This document shows positions 46,146 through 57,268 of a DNA stretch of 64,000 nt, piece after piece; positions within the stretch are counted from its first letter, which is position 1; every line of letters starts with the position of its first letter. Under the pieces are notes generated by a model. That model did not search any database. It was not told where the DNA came from and saw nothing but the letters and a program-made list of their open reading frames with translations. A program made the translations under genes and the position numbers. This DNA comes from Polytrichum commune (taxonomy: Eukaryota > Streptophyta > Polytrichopsida > Polytrichales > Polytrichaceae). The stretch is taken from contig OX485805.1 of NCBI GenBank assembly GCA_950295325.1, forward strand, positions 37,189,501 through 37,253,500, written 5' to 3'.

Positions 46146-46899
46146 TGTAACAAAATTGACCAAAGAATCAACATCAAACATTAATTTTCACATAGTCTGA
46201 TGAAAGGGAATGGGTTTAAAATCCATGGAATCATCACAAAATCAAAAGACTTGTGAGACTAGAAGTACATGAAGAACGTGTTGAAAAGGCTAATACCCTA
46301 AAGTAATCGAGTGAAGTGTTTTAATAAGATAGTATAGACTAATATCAACTTGATGGTCCATTTGGAAAAAAAGGACTTCAAAATACCTAGTACTACAATC
46401 TGAAATAGGAAGGGGAACCTAATGAAGCTATGTTGGGATGAATGAACCATAAACTTATGGGGAGTAGGGTTTTATGATACACCTAGCATGGTTGCCACAA
46501 ATCTTGAAGCCTAAGAGAGGGGCTTTCTACGTCATCCAAAATTTAGGACGGTAAGTGTATATAAATCACATTCAAAACACATGGGCAAGTGAATGTGTGG
46601 TTTTCCAATTTACCGTGAACCTGCAGTGACTTGAGCCCGGGCTACCCATGGTCTCATCTTAAACACTTAAAGTTGGACACTCCAACATCAAATCCTTTCA
46701 TATTCACAAGTCATATTTCCCTCGTGACAAGACACGGTCCAAGGTAGACGGTGCCCAATTTGGTTACCTTTTGTGATTTGCTACCTTATTCTACTTGGAT
46801 TCCCAAGGTTAAAAAAATTGTGTGTTTGCACATGTATGTGAAGAATCCCTCATCAATCCCACAAAGTTTTAAAGCTCCTCTCGATTTCTTATGATTTAT
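46146..46899. other. Gene-free stretch
   Basis: No recognisable feature on either strand. Confidence 0.5.
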
Positions 46900-47700
46900 C
46901 AAAGTCCATGGAGCCATTAGAAACCTACACATATTCATCAACAATTTATGAAGAACACGCAAAAAGAGAAACTGCTCTAGTTCATGACAATTTCACTTAC
47001 GCAGCAAATAGTTCACCAACAAACAAGTTAACCACAAACCTATCCAACTTCTATTGTAGAGCCCCTGAAATGTCCAATGCACAAAACACCCAAACACTTA
47101 AATTTCAATACACACAATATATGGGAAACCATAGGAAAAGTATTTTTGGCCACTTATTCACACATTGCACAATATGATGAATTACCATAGAGATATGCAC
47201 ACCCTGCCTTCTCTCCACTTGCACAAACCAACACATTGGAGGACTCCGGATAACCAAACACAACAAAAGTAATGCACCTAATAACCCAATCATTACAAGC
47301 AGGCAAATTCACAAGATTCTTCACACTAACAAACGCCGACACCATCAACGACAAACCACCAGACCAAATACTATTAGAATGGCACCTACCATGCACATGT
47401 AATAACACAACCTATCAAGGCGAAGCAAGACTAGGACCTAACATTCTATGCATAATAGGTGCCCCCAATCAAAGTCACTCAACACCAATAACCTAATCCC
47501 TATCTCACACTATATAATTTATCGAATTTACATACTACTGTGATAGATACCTAGAGATAGCCATCAAGAAGAAACACATAAAATACGACCATTGATTTAG
47601 ACATACTCAAACAACAAGGATGGAAAGTTGACACCCTAATAACCATTACACCAAAACGTCATAAAACACCTCACACATCTCATCTACATCAAGAGGAAAC
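46900..47700 (+). other. A/C-rich, G-poor block with open frames, possible decayed foreign or element coding sequence
   Basis: The plus strand is visibly poor in G and rich in A and C, unlike its neighbours. Frames at 46908-47177 (89 codons) and 47272-47496 (74 codons, containing EARLGPNILCIIGAPNQ) lie in line with no overlap. I do not recognise either. Strand bias of this kind can come from an RNA-derived or retroelement insertion. It can also arise by chance. Confidence 0.25.
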
Positions 47701-47734
47701 TAGATCGCCAATAGGCACCAATAGCACCTCCACT

Positions 47735-47757
47735 ACCCCCCCCCCCCCCGCCCCCCG
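47735..47757. repeat. Poly-C tract
   Basis: Twenty-two C in 23 bases, interrupted once by G. Confidence 0.95.
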
Positions 47758-47929
47758 CAGACACCATAAAGCCCTCCTTTTGAAAGGAAGACCCCATGCA
47801 TTGCCATTCACCATGGATAACCATAATCATGATAAGGTGAATGGGCCCAAATTCACATCACTACAAGAATATATCAACATTTCTTTTCCAAATTTTTTTC
47901 TATCAAAGTCCACTAGCACTAAACCATAA

Positions 47930-48200
47930 GAATGTCACATATAAGTCCCCCCTTCCCCCTCCAATTATGTCAAATGTTGAACCTAAAATGGTTATCAAAT
48001 TTAGGTCCCCCCCCCCCCCCTTCCCCCTCATGTTGAATGTTGAACTAAAAATGGCTATCAAATTTTGAGCACGTAGTCCAATCGCTTCAAAACACATGTC
48101 TTTTTGGTGTCCTTCCTTAGATATGCACCTAACCACCCACCATTCAAAATAAAGGTGTCCGATTAATATGAGTAACCAATTTAGGCCCGCATGTTTTACT
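47930..48200 (-). repeat. Dispersed repeat family R1, with a duplicated end
   Basis: The block AATTATGTCAAATGTTGAAC with AAATGGTTATCAAATTTAGG is present twice (47955 and 48025), separated by a poly-C run. Then follow GAGCACGTAGTCCAATCG, AAACACATGTCTTTTTGGTG and AAAGGTGTCCGATTAATATG. Confidence 0.75.
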
Positions 48201-48742
48201 ATTACATCCAATCATGAACGCCAAATATGAGGTGCCGACTATAGCATATAGGTAATGCGGTCCATTGGGAAAAGGACATAACTACTCTTCCACCCTCTAG
48301 TACCATAATTGCACTTTCTAGTTAGACTAATGAAGATTACATTCTTTGTTGGTGGATTCTTCAAGTGTACTTACTTATATATCGGTGGCTTCGAGAACGT
48401 GGTGCATGCACAAGCACATGACACACATGAAACTAGGTTAGAATTTACGCCCCCCGTGTTAAGAGTGCATTGAAAACATGTGTCCTTTAAGCATGTGGTT
48501 GTCAATTTCATCCTAATTTGATCCCATTGGAATAACTCAAGGTCTCATATGCCAACTCTAGAGTCAAATGAACATCTAAAACCATTTCATTGATTTTATT
48601 TATTTATAAAAAAATTAGGGTTTCTAACAATTTCACTGTCATCTCATATGGGTGTCACAAAGCTTAACAAGACCTGCAGTTAGAATGGGTACACAGACCC
48701 ACAAAAAAAACACAATCCTATGTGCCAATCATACATCAACTA
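48201..48742. other. Gene-free stretch
   Basis: Nothing recognised. Confidence 0.5.
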
Positions 48743-48988
48743 TTCCAGGTTCGATCGTTAAGATAGTTGAAAAGACTTACCATGCAATCGTTGAAAGAGC
48801 AAAAGCATCTTCGCTCTGACCTTTTAAAACTTTTACATGTGAACTCCGATTACGAAACTTGAAATTCCAGGTTCGATCGTTAAGATAGTTGAAAAGACTT
48901 ACCATGCAATCGTTGAAAGGGCAGAAGAATCTTCGCTCTGACCTTTTATAACTTTTACATGTGAACTCCGATCACGAAACTTGAAATG
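48743..48988. repeat. Two-copy tandem duplication, 122-bp unit, nearly identical
   Basis: TTCCAGGTTCGATCGTTAAG starts at 48743 and again at 48865. The 122-bp units differ at only a few bases (for example AGAGCAAAAGCATC versus AGGGCAGAAGAATC), so the duplication is recent. Confidence 0.92.
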
Positions 48989-50544
48989 ACAATCTACATT
49001 ATTCGCGATCGGTGTCCTAACTAGGCCGGATGAGTCACCTCCCGATTCAATCCGGCAAGTCAAAATCGTCCTCGAAGTTCGGAGTGCCCGTATACCACAA
49101 TAGCCATGCTTACGTCCCATGTTGAGTTGGATGTGGGAAATTGGGAACTCTCCATCATGCAAGCTAAGCATGTGAAGTCAAAAATGTTGAATGACCGACA
49201 TTGAACATTTGACCCTACACCTAAGCTTAAAATGGGAATTGGTCGGAGCCTTTAGAGGCTTGGGAGACTGACAACGCCACAAATGAAATGCATCCACATT
49301 GATTGTACGAGATGAGTTACATCCAACGAATCTAAACTAAGCTTATGGTGCCGAGTACTATTGTTACTACTACTACTACCATGATTTTTTAAGATTCAAC
49401 ACTTTCTATCGGTTCCCGCCCAATGCGGTCCCAACACGTGGCAATAGTTCCTTCAAATAGAATAATAATAATAATAATTGGGGTCCGCCAATCAAAAGCG
49501 TAGCATTATGTGAAGTTCGTTGGACTAGTTGTAGGTCAACACATAGCACGTGCGGCCTTCGAAGCTTCTTCATTGGATCTAAAGGAAGAAGTTACTTAAG
49601 GGTGGGCTTATAACATCAAGGTTTGGGTCCAAATTAAAGCACCGCTTAGTGGATGTTACTTTTGGACTCAAGATTGGTTTCTCAAACTAGTAGAATATCT
49701 CTTTGAGTGGGGCCACCGAGAAAATGATGTCACATCATCATCGCTTCATTTTTTTTACATTTTGTGCTTGCATTAGAGTGTAGGTTCTTTGGGGTTCGAT
49801 ATTTTGTTCTTGCCCATATTTTGTTGCAGCTCCTTTGGTCTTGAAACCTCGTTTAAAACCCTAGCGTTGGCCTGATACCGTCTTTGCTAGATACCATTTG
49901 GGTCTCTAAACTAAGGTTTTCACCCTCTTTTTTTTGGTACCAATAAGATATGGATATTTGAGAACAATTTTGCTTGCGATACCGTTGGGTTTATGTACCA
50001 TGCAAAAGCCTTTAAACTTAGGTGAAATCGCCCTAGTGTTAACCCGAATAAGAAGTCGGGTATATGAAGATTCTCTCACCTTGAGGTACCCACCAAATAT
50101 GATTTTTTTTACTAGTATTACACTTTTGATACCCACATGTAGATTCCTTGATGCCCATTGGTGTTGATAATTGATACCCATGCATTCACCCATATACCGG
50201 TCCAAGATTGGTTTATACCAATCCACCCTAATGAGTTACCTCGGACCATCAAAATAAAAATTTCTTGCAAATTTCAAGCCAGTCGTAAGGGCGACAATCA
50301 ATGGAGTGAAGAAGCCATGTACGGATGATACTATAGATTATCATCTATATATGGATACATCCATCCAATTTTGGACATTTTTGTCCAAAGTTTTTTGGCT
50401 TTGGGGGGACGATCCTGGCAATTTCTACCATGAAAACGATGGAATTATTTTTATTCGTACATTTAATTTTTCCGATCCGGCCTTTTCCGCCTTAAAAGCA
50501 GGGCTAGCTTGGACTCGTTGCGTCTTGCCAAACACTTGGTTATA
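48989..50544. other. Gene-free stretch
   Basis: A short (AAT)n run at about 49461-49477. Overlapping frames on opposite strands near 49906-50226 cannot both be real and neither is recognised. Confidence 0.45.
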
Positions 50545-50885
50545 AAAATAAGGTAGATGGGTCTTAAATGGTTACTTTTTTCCGACAAGCTCACTTCCCC
50601 TAGGATACGAAACACCTGATAGTGTAAGATGGTTAGCAAATCCAAATCGAGGCCCTAGCCACTTTGATCCTCATGATTTTCATAGCTCATATGAATATCC
50701 TATTCAATGTCAAAATGGAGATTTTTGTTCTCATCAACTGATCATTAAATTTGCCTCTCTTTCCTCCTAATTATGTCGCCTACTGAACTGAAAATGGTTA
50801 TCATATTCTGAACATTTAAATCCAAATTCTTGTAAACATGTGTCTTTTTTATACCCATTCTCGGAGCCACATCAAACCGTCTCGG
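50545..50885 (-). repeat. Composite dispersed repeat, second full copy
   Basis: Same order as 14215-14590: AAGGTAGATGGGTCT, GATGGTTAGCAAATCCAA, AGCTCATATGAATATCCTAT, then R1 (AATTATGTCGCC, AAATGGTTATCATATT, AACATGTGTCTTTTTTATAC, TTCTCGGAGCCACATCAAAC). Confidence 0.78.
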
Positions 50886-51233
50886 GCTAGATCACATCTT
50901 CATTAAGCTAGGCCCCACCCCTCCAACGCCTCCTTCATTGCCCCATCTTCCTCCCCGCACCTGCGTGGGAACTCCTCCTCGTTGGGAACCAATGTGACAA
51001 TACCCGGTCACTTAAGCCATCAAGCTCCTTTGGCATGTGAAGGAACTCCATCGATTAACTTGGGAATAACGAAAGTGATGTCAACTTGAATATTTGTAAT
51101 ACTGACCAGGTATTGTCACATTGGTTCCCAACGAGGAGGAGTTCCCACGCAGGTGCGGGTAGGAAAACCGGGCAATGAAGGAGGCGTGGGAGGGGCGGGG
51201 CCCAACCGAACAAAGATGTGATCTAGCCCGGGG
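50881..51233. repeat. Large inverted repeat, ~130-bp arms around a ~92-bp spacer
   Basis: Left arm 50881-51012, right arm 51105-51233. Shared text includes CGGGCTAGATCACATCTT, CCTCCTTCATTGCCC, CACCTGCGTGGGAACTCC, CTCGTTGGGAACCAATGTGA and CAATACC. The inner ~75 bp of the arms match almost perfectly. Confidence 0.9.
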
Positions 51234-51629
51234 CCATTAAACCACATGCCACTCGAGTCTAAGGGGCGCTTCACACTACGGCCGTCCAAGTCGAGAGGCC
51301 GTGGAATCAAATAGCCGAACTTTGTTGACAGTCCACAGAAATAGGTTAAAAATAGCCAATAAAATATAGGAATTGAAGCCTTCGGTTGGGCCGCGTAGTG
51401 TGAAGCCTCCAGAGGCCAAGCCCAAAGTCCAAAGGAAGAAGGAGCATCCCACTCCATTCCTTGCCCAAAACAACCCCTCCAATCTAACAACCAAGATCTC
51501 GTTAGTTCTTGATCACTCTCGACCATAGTTTGGGTTTCCATTCCCGTCCGACCCAAACATCCTTCGTAACTCCGTCACATGGGTCAAAAAGTACTACCAT
51601 GTAGGCATTTTGGAGAGCGACGACCTCTA

Positions 51630-52140
51630 CTATGAAGGGTCGAGAGACCGAATTCCTCGGGTTCTTGCCAATCTGACCTGTGGAAATCAACGGCCTCTCG
51701 ACCTTCGGCCATAGTGTGACAGGTCAAGAAGTTGAATTCCTCGGGTTCTTGCAAATCTAATTGGTAGGAACCGACGGCCTCTTGACCTTTGGCCACAATG
51801 TGACAGGTCGAGAGGCCGAATTCCTCGGGTTCTTGCCAATCCGACTGGTGGAAATCAACGGCCTCTCGACCTTCGGCCACAATGTGACAGTTCGAGAGAC
51901 CGAATTCCTCGGGTTCTTGCCAATCCGACTGGTGAAAATCAACAACCTCTCAACCTTCGGCCACAGTGTGATAGGTCGAGAGACTGAATTCCTCGGGTTC
52001 TTGCAAATCCGACTGGTGGAAATCAACGGCCTCTCGACCTTCAGCCACAGTGTGACAGGTCGAGAGGCCGAATCCCTCAGGCTCTTGCAAATCCGATTGG
52101 TGGAAATCAACGGCCTCTCAACCTTCGGCCATAGTGTGAA
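51630..52140. repeat. Six-unit array, exact 84-bp period, with hairpin-forming junctions
   Basis: GAATTCCTCGGGTTCTTG (or one-base variants) starts at 51650, 51734, 51818, 51902, 51986 and 52070, exactly 84 bp apart. GGCCTCTCGACCT and AGGTCGAGAGGCC form 13-bp inverted arms around a 16-bp loop, perfect in the last full junction near 52030-52072 and slightly mismatched elsewhere. Because 84 is divisible by three, 130-codon frames stay open on both strands. I do not take them as genes. Confidence 0.93.
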
Positions 52141-52589
52141 TCCCCCCAATTAAGACGAGTGACCGAATTAGGCACGTCTACCTCACGGCACATGGATTTC
52201 AAAATCCCATCGAGGAGAGGAAGGGAAGGGTGGAAAGGGGGAGGGGAGGGGGGGAAGAAGTAACATAAGGGGTTGAAGTGAGCGGGTAATAAAGTTCACA
52301 TGAGGCACCGAGCGTGTGGGGGGCCTGGTGATCTGCCTCACATATCTTGGTTGTATTCAGAATCCAACCACATTGCTCAGTGCACTGCACTGCAGGCCCA
52401 TTATTACCAAATAGTATCCAAGTCAACCCCACTCGACCAAATGCCGGCCAGCCGGATGGAGAACCCCCACTCGACCCACCCAACCCACGCCCAGCCTGCT
52501 CCAGCTCCGGCTCCGCCGTTTTGAAAATGGGAAATGAATGATCGTAGATAGATATATATAGATAGCCAGTTAACAGTGTTAGTAGTAGT

Positions 52590-52712
52590 AGTAGCAGCAG
52601 TAGCAAGGCTAGGGCCGCAGTGTATATGGGACTTGTAGAATTCATTACTTCTTGTTAACTTATGCACCCAGTCAGTCAGTCAGTCGGTCAGTCGGTCAGT
52701 CAGTCAAATCCA
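52590..52712. repeat. Trinucleotide (AGT/AGC)n and tetranucleotide (CAGT)n microsatellites
   Basis: AGT/AGC units at about 52580-52603. CAGT/CGGT units at 52671-52708. The Leu-rich start of the minus-strand frame 52645-52199 is only the trinucleotide run translated. Confidence 0.9.
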
Positions 52713-52789
52713 TCAGTCCTGACTCCCACTGCATGTAACTTAAACATACGTGAACGAATGTATCATGTTGCCAGTGATACTAACCCTTT

Positions 52790-53560
52790 TATTCGCAGCC
52801 CAGTTTTATTTTATTCAGTTCAAGATACGGAGTTTCCGTGTCGGCCGCTCGCCCACCGGGTTCTAGTGTGAGTGAGGACAAACCCGTCCAAATGTAGAGG
52901 GAATTGAGTGGGGTAGGGTTCGTGCATGTGCTGACTACTGTGTATGCTTCCGTCTTCTCAAGTTTCGGGTCCATTTACTAGCTTCTCTTTCTGAAGCGGG
53001 TCTTCAATCTTTTGGTGATTAGCACTTGTGGGTTGAAAAGTCTTTTGTGGGGCAGCTTTCTTCATTTGAACATACGAAGTTTTTGTGTCGGCCACTCGTC
53101 CACCGGATTCTAGTGTGAGTAAGGACAAACCCGCTCAAATGTAGAGGAAATTTGGTGGGGGTAGGGTTTGTATTTGTGCCCACTATTGTATTTGCTCCCG
53201 TCTTCTCAAGTCCCGGGTCCACTTACTAATGTCCTGCTTGTGAAACGGGTCTTCAATCTTTTGGTGACTGGCACTTGTGGGTTGAAGATTCAGTAGTGGG
53301 GCAATTTTCTTCATTTGAAGATATGAAGTTTCCGTGTCGGCCGCTCGCCCACGGGACTCTAGTGTGGATAAGGATGAACCCGCCAAAATGTAGAGAGAAT
53401 CTAGAGGGGTAGGGTTCGTATGTGCCGACTATTGTAGCTGCTCCCATCTTCTCAAATCCAGGTTCACTTTCTAATCTCCTCCTTCTAGAACATGTCTTCA
53501 ATCCTTTGGTGATTGGCACTTGTAGGTTGAAGATTCTTTAGTGGGGCAACGATATCACCG
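52790..53560. repeat. Three-unit tandem array, ~248-bp unit
   Basis: GTGTCGGCC..TCG.CCAC starts at 52838, 53085 and 53334. Other shared blocks are CAAATGTAGAG, TCTTCAATC.TTTGGTGAT, GGCACTTGTGGGTTGAA and GTGGGGCA. Minus-strand translations of the three units resemble each other (LEKTGANTIVGTNTNP; FEKMGAATIVGTYE). The source may once have been coding, but indels break the frame from unit to unit. Confidence 0.85.
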
Positions 53561-54448
53561 GCTGTAATTTGGTGCAATCGTCATGTGGCTCGCGGCCTTG
53601 TGTGGCCGGGCGCTTCAACAAGCAACTGACTTGTAAGAATGGCCGGAAGGGTTTACAACAAATCAAAATAAAGCGATGCATGGAAGTCTAGCGGCCCGTG
53701 TCCACGGCCCTCCACATTCTAGCGGACCACCAAAATATGGTTGGATGGTGGCTTCTGTTTAAGTACATGCGAACACCTTTGACCCACTAGTTTCTAGAAT
53801 CTAGTGGGTGAGCGGTATGGAAACTCACCCTAAGTTGGAAAGTTTTGAAGGGCGGGCAAAGTGGGCAAAGGAATGGCTAACCTTTAAATGGCACGGGGTC
53901 TCAATATACCGCCACATACATAACTTATACAAGCTTCACCAAGCTCATAAACCATATTATATATATTAATGTTTTTGAAACCTTATCATATATATTGTCC
54001 TACATCAAGGAGAAAATAAGAAAAAATTATTCATGCTAGACATTGGTGATCAAAGTACAATAAATTCACTTGTTGTATAGGCCTAGCATGTGGAGAGAGA
54101 AATAGACTCAGGATTAAAACTGTTCAGATCCTTGACACTACAGAGCTTTCAATATGAATAAGAGTTTTGATTGTTTGCTCTCAACACATGTGTCTCAATC
54201 CTATCAAAGCAAAGAGATATTTATGAATGATATAAGTCAAACACTATAGAGCATGGAGGACGTACCCACTATTAGAAAAGAGAACAAGACCCCATCTCTT
54301 AGTAATGATATGTCTTATATCTTCAAGACACGTGTGTTTTGATTATTGTACGCTCAAACTTTGCATCCGTATCCCAAAGAAGTCAATGAGGGGAAAACTG
54401 TAAAGTGACTCGTAAAACAACAAAGAATAGAATCATAGATCCTATACC
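53561..54448. other. Gene-free stretch
   Basis: No gene or terminal-repeat element recognised. Confidence 0.5.
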
Positions 54449-54452
54449 TTAA

Positions 54453-55277
54453 CCCCTAAGTGCCCGAGCAACCATATATGGTTGACCAAAAATTTCGGCT
54501 CGTTTGTGTGTGGGCATGTAAATTCCTTTGACCGCGTAAATTTTTTTGGCGGGCAGTATGGAAGGGCAACTTTTGGATTGAGGCATTTTTTACCAAAAAG
54601 AGTAAATATTCAATTTTAGAGAGGGTCGCAAAGGCATATATGTCCGTGATGTAGGGAATGGGTGGAGAAAGTGCTTTACTATTTCCTCAATGTTTCAGCT
54701 AATTGGACTATTGTACTTGTTTCTGACATGCAAAGAGTTCTCATTATTCATTTCAAGAGAAAAGTGTCGTAGTGGAAAGAGTAAAAAAATTCCGTGTTTT
54801 TGACCGTCGAATATTAGTATTCACAATTACTAATGTGAAGTAATTTGCAATATCAAATCGTCAAGTGTTAAAATAAAGAAAATGCATTTCAAGAATTGCA
54901 AGGAGGATTGCGAAATGATTGGGATAGCTCTATATGCATACATAGGGTCTTTGGAATCACATTTTCGTATTCTTTCACATGTTGGAGTTGTTCGTGTCAC
55001 CTCAAATTCCTAAAAACACTTATGAGCAAATCATACCAACATTGTGGGGAGGGGCGGCATACAAAAAAAAGAATATATACACTTCTCTTGTTTGAATCTC
55101 ACAACTCTTATGCAATCTCGGTCTCAAAATTGGTATGCATACTAATAAACAAGTTCTTTAAACATCTATACGGTTAGATTTTGGATAAAAGACAAATTCC
55201 TCCATTGGGGATTGTATTAAAGTCATGCACATATTTCTTAGGAAAAGTGCATTCCGAAAGGCTTGGGCACTTAGGGG
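54453..55277. mobile_element. piggyBac-like TTAA-flanked element, 825 bp, probably non-autonomous
   Basis: Left end CCCCTAAGTGCCCGAGC, right end (reverse complement) CCCCTAAGTGCCCAAGC: 17-bp TIRs with one mismatch. Both ends are flanked by TTAA (54449-54452 and 55278-55281). A short TIR beginning CCC with a TTAA target is the hallmark of piggyBac. The interior has a 93-codon plus-strand frame (54896-55177) with several Cys and His residues, but I cannot match it to the piggyBac transposase. TTAA is its own reverse complement, so it could also be part of a longer TIR. Confidence 0.65.
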
Positions 55278-56555
55278 TTAAACTCTCCAAGAAATAGAGG
55301 GATATTGAAATCGTGTTACGGATAATGTCCTAATCCTAGAAACTTCCACTCCTTATCATCCTCACGAATTAGGACTGCCTTGATTGAACACCCCTTCCAT
55401 GAGGCGATGTACTTAGCCTTACATTTTTCGAGATTAGACAAGGACGTTTCATATCGTTAGAGTAGGTGACTTCACATCTTCCAATATCAAAGACCACAAG
55501 GACCAACCCCAAATGTCAAAATAATCTAACGTACTTATATTAGAAGGATGGGAAGTATTTGGATTTGGTACTTTGGGCCACGTACATTGGAATGTGGAAG
55601 ATTGGATGGACCAACAAACGTGTGTTGTTCACTATGTTGGTTGTCTTGATATTTCCATGTAATAAGTACAAATATCAAGCCTAATCAAGTGTTGATAATT
55701 AAGGCTGTATGCCATATCCTTCTTGAAGACTTCGACATGACAAAAACGAGCTTCAAAAATACTTTAGATCATTAATCTCCTTTAAATTCAAGCATAATCA
55801 AAAGAGGCTTGCATTTATCTATTCTTGAGACAATAAAGAATCTCCACGTCGAGTGGGGCTTTAGATGAAGACAAAAAGTGGCTCCACAGTAGTAGAATCT
55901 CTTTTTGAGAGAGAATATGTACAACTAGACTCTTTGAAAAAAAAAAGTTTAAGCATTGTGTGAGAAGAAACAATATGCTAGCTGAGAACTGCTCATTTTA
56001 TAAGGCATTCCCAACATGCAAGAAGAATCATCCCCATGTTCTTTCCGACCCCACGGGGCAAGAGCCTACTACTGGGTCATGAAATAGACATGTTTTGGGT
56101 GATCTTTGCTTAAACTACTCATATGAAGAGGAATATCCAAGTCCTATGCATGTTGCATTCAAGTTTCTATCTTGTATTCTTCTTTTTGTTCACACCCCCA
56201 ACACTTGCTGATCATCATAAGATCGTGGATTCATCGTATGAACTTCATCACTTCTTCCACGCTTTTGACCACACATACATCACTCATCGACATGGGCCCT
56301 CAAAATGTAACAGTGAGATGTTGGGAGTTCAATTTGAATGTGAGTTCTCCCGGCGCAACTTTTTGAGCATCTCATTATTAAACTTTGAGGGCCCATAGAA
56401 CGAGAGCTAAACATTGAGTAAAGTTATGCATTACATTGGCCGTGTACTTAACTTCAATAAGTTTACATGCAGGAGATGTGGCCGGCATATGATAGGATGA
56501 TCACATAGGTTTCTCTAATTTTGTTGACTATAAAGATTAGAGAGTTGATAAATGA
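55278..56555. other. Gene-free stretch with one small open frame
   Basis: The plus-strand frame 56123-56398 (91 codons) starts MKRNIQ and then has a hydrophobic run resembling a signal peptide (FYLVFFFLFTPPTLA). The remainder is His-rich and unrecognised. I leave it as a weak candidate only. Confidence 0.3.
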
Positions 56556-56700
56556 ATTAAAAACACGTAGTCAAAAACAAATTTGATTATTTTTAGTGTT
56601 TGTTCTTGGATCCACAATTAACCACATACCACTCAAACATAGGTTTTTTTTAAAGACAAGTGACCGTATTAGGTCCACTTACCTTATGTTATGTGGTCCT
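56556..56700 (-). repeat. Dispersed repeat family R1, degenerate copy
   Basis: AAACACGTAGTCAAAAAC, TGTTCTTGGATCCACAATTA, ACCACATACCACTCAAACAT in order. Confidence 0.6.
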
Positions 56701-57029
56701 ATTATAACTAAGCCATGTGGACCTATTGTCCCTATATATAATCCAACAACCATGACAAACCCATATTAAGTCAACATATTGGATAAATGAACAAAAACAC
56801 ATAACACGATCTATTCATTTAATATTGAGGTGGCATTATTGTGGGCACTATCAACTCCAAATTGTTTTTTGACTATTGGATTTTTTTTAAAAATTTAAAT
56901 TTTTTTTTTTCCCCCCCCCATCCGGTTAGCAGTTGCAAACATAGTTTATCAATTCAAGTTTCAAGATTGCGATTGAGATGCAATAAATTAGCAAAGGCTA
57001 GAGTGCAAATTCTTTATCCTTTTAGGTGA

Positions 57030-57215
57030 TCACATAGGCCCTCCCAATTGCACTAACATTTGAACCTAGAATGGTGCCTATACATGTGTTATGATATCGG
57101 TTTTATTATAACATGTGTCTTTTGAATGTCCGTTCTTGAATGCAAGCCTGACCATATACCACTCATGTACATGTGCCCAATTGAGATGAATGACCACACG
57201 AAGACCACATGCAAG
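57030..57215 (-). repeat. Dispersed repeat family R1 copy
   Basis: CCCTCCCAATTGCACTAACA, GAACCTAGAATGGT, ACATGTGTCTTTTGAATGTC, CATATACCACTCATGTACAT, GCCCAATTGAGATGAATGAC. Confidence 0.7.
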
Positions 57216-57268
57216 AGAGAATAACTACATATGCTCATACCTCTCTTTCATCCAACAAGAATGCCCTT

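Noticed and set aside
48740-48760. GGTTCGATCGTTAAG and a GGGTTCGATCC near 60818 as tRNA T-arms
   Set aside because: No matching acceptor stem, D-arm or anticodon arm could be built around either; the first is part of a tandem duplication.
51630-52140. CRISPR-like regular repeats at 84-bp intervals
   Set aside because: The whole unit is repeated, with no unique spacers, and the genome is a plant nucleus; it is a tandem array.
51757-52153. Two 130-codon open frames on opposite strands, read as repeat proteins
   Set aside because: A period divisible by three and free of stops keeps every frame open; opposite-strand frames over the same array are an artefact of periodicity.
52199-52645. 148-codon minus-strand frame with an apparent Leu-rich membrane anchor
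   Set aside because: The Leu run is a translated (AGT/AGC)n microsatellite; the rest is low complexity and unrecognised.
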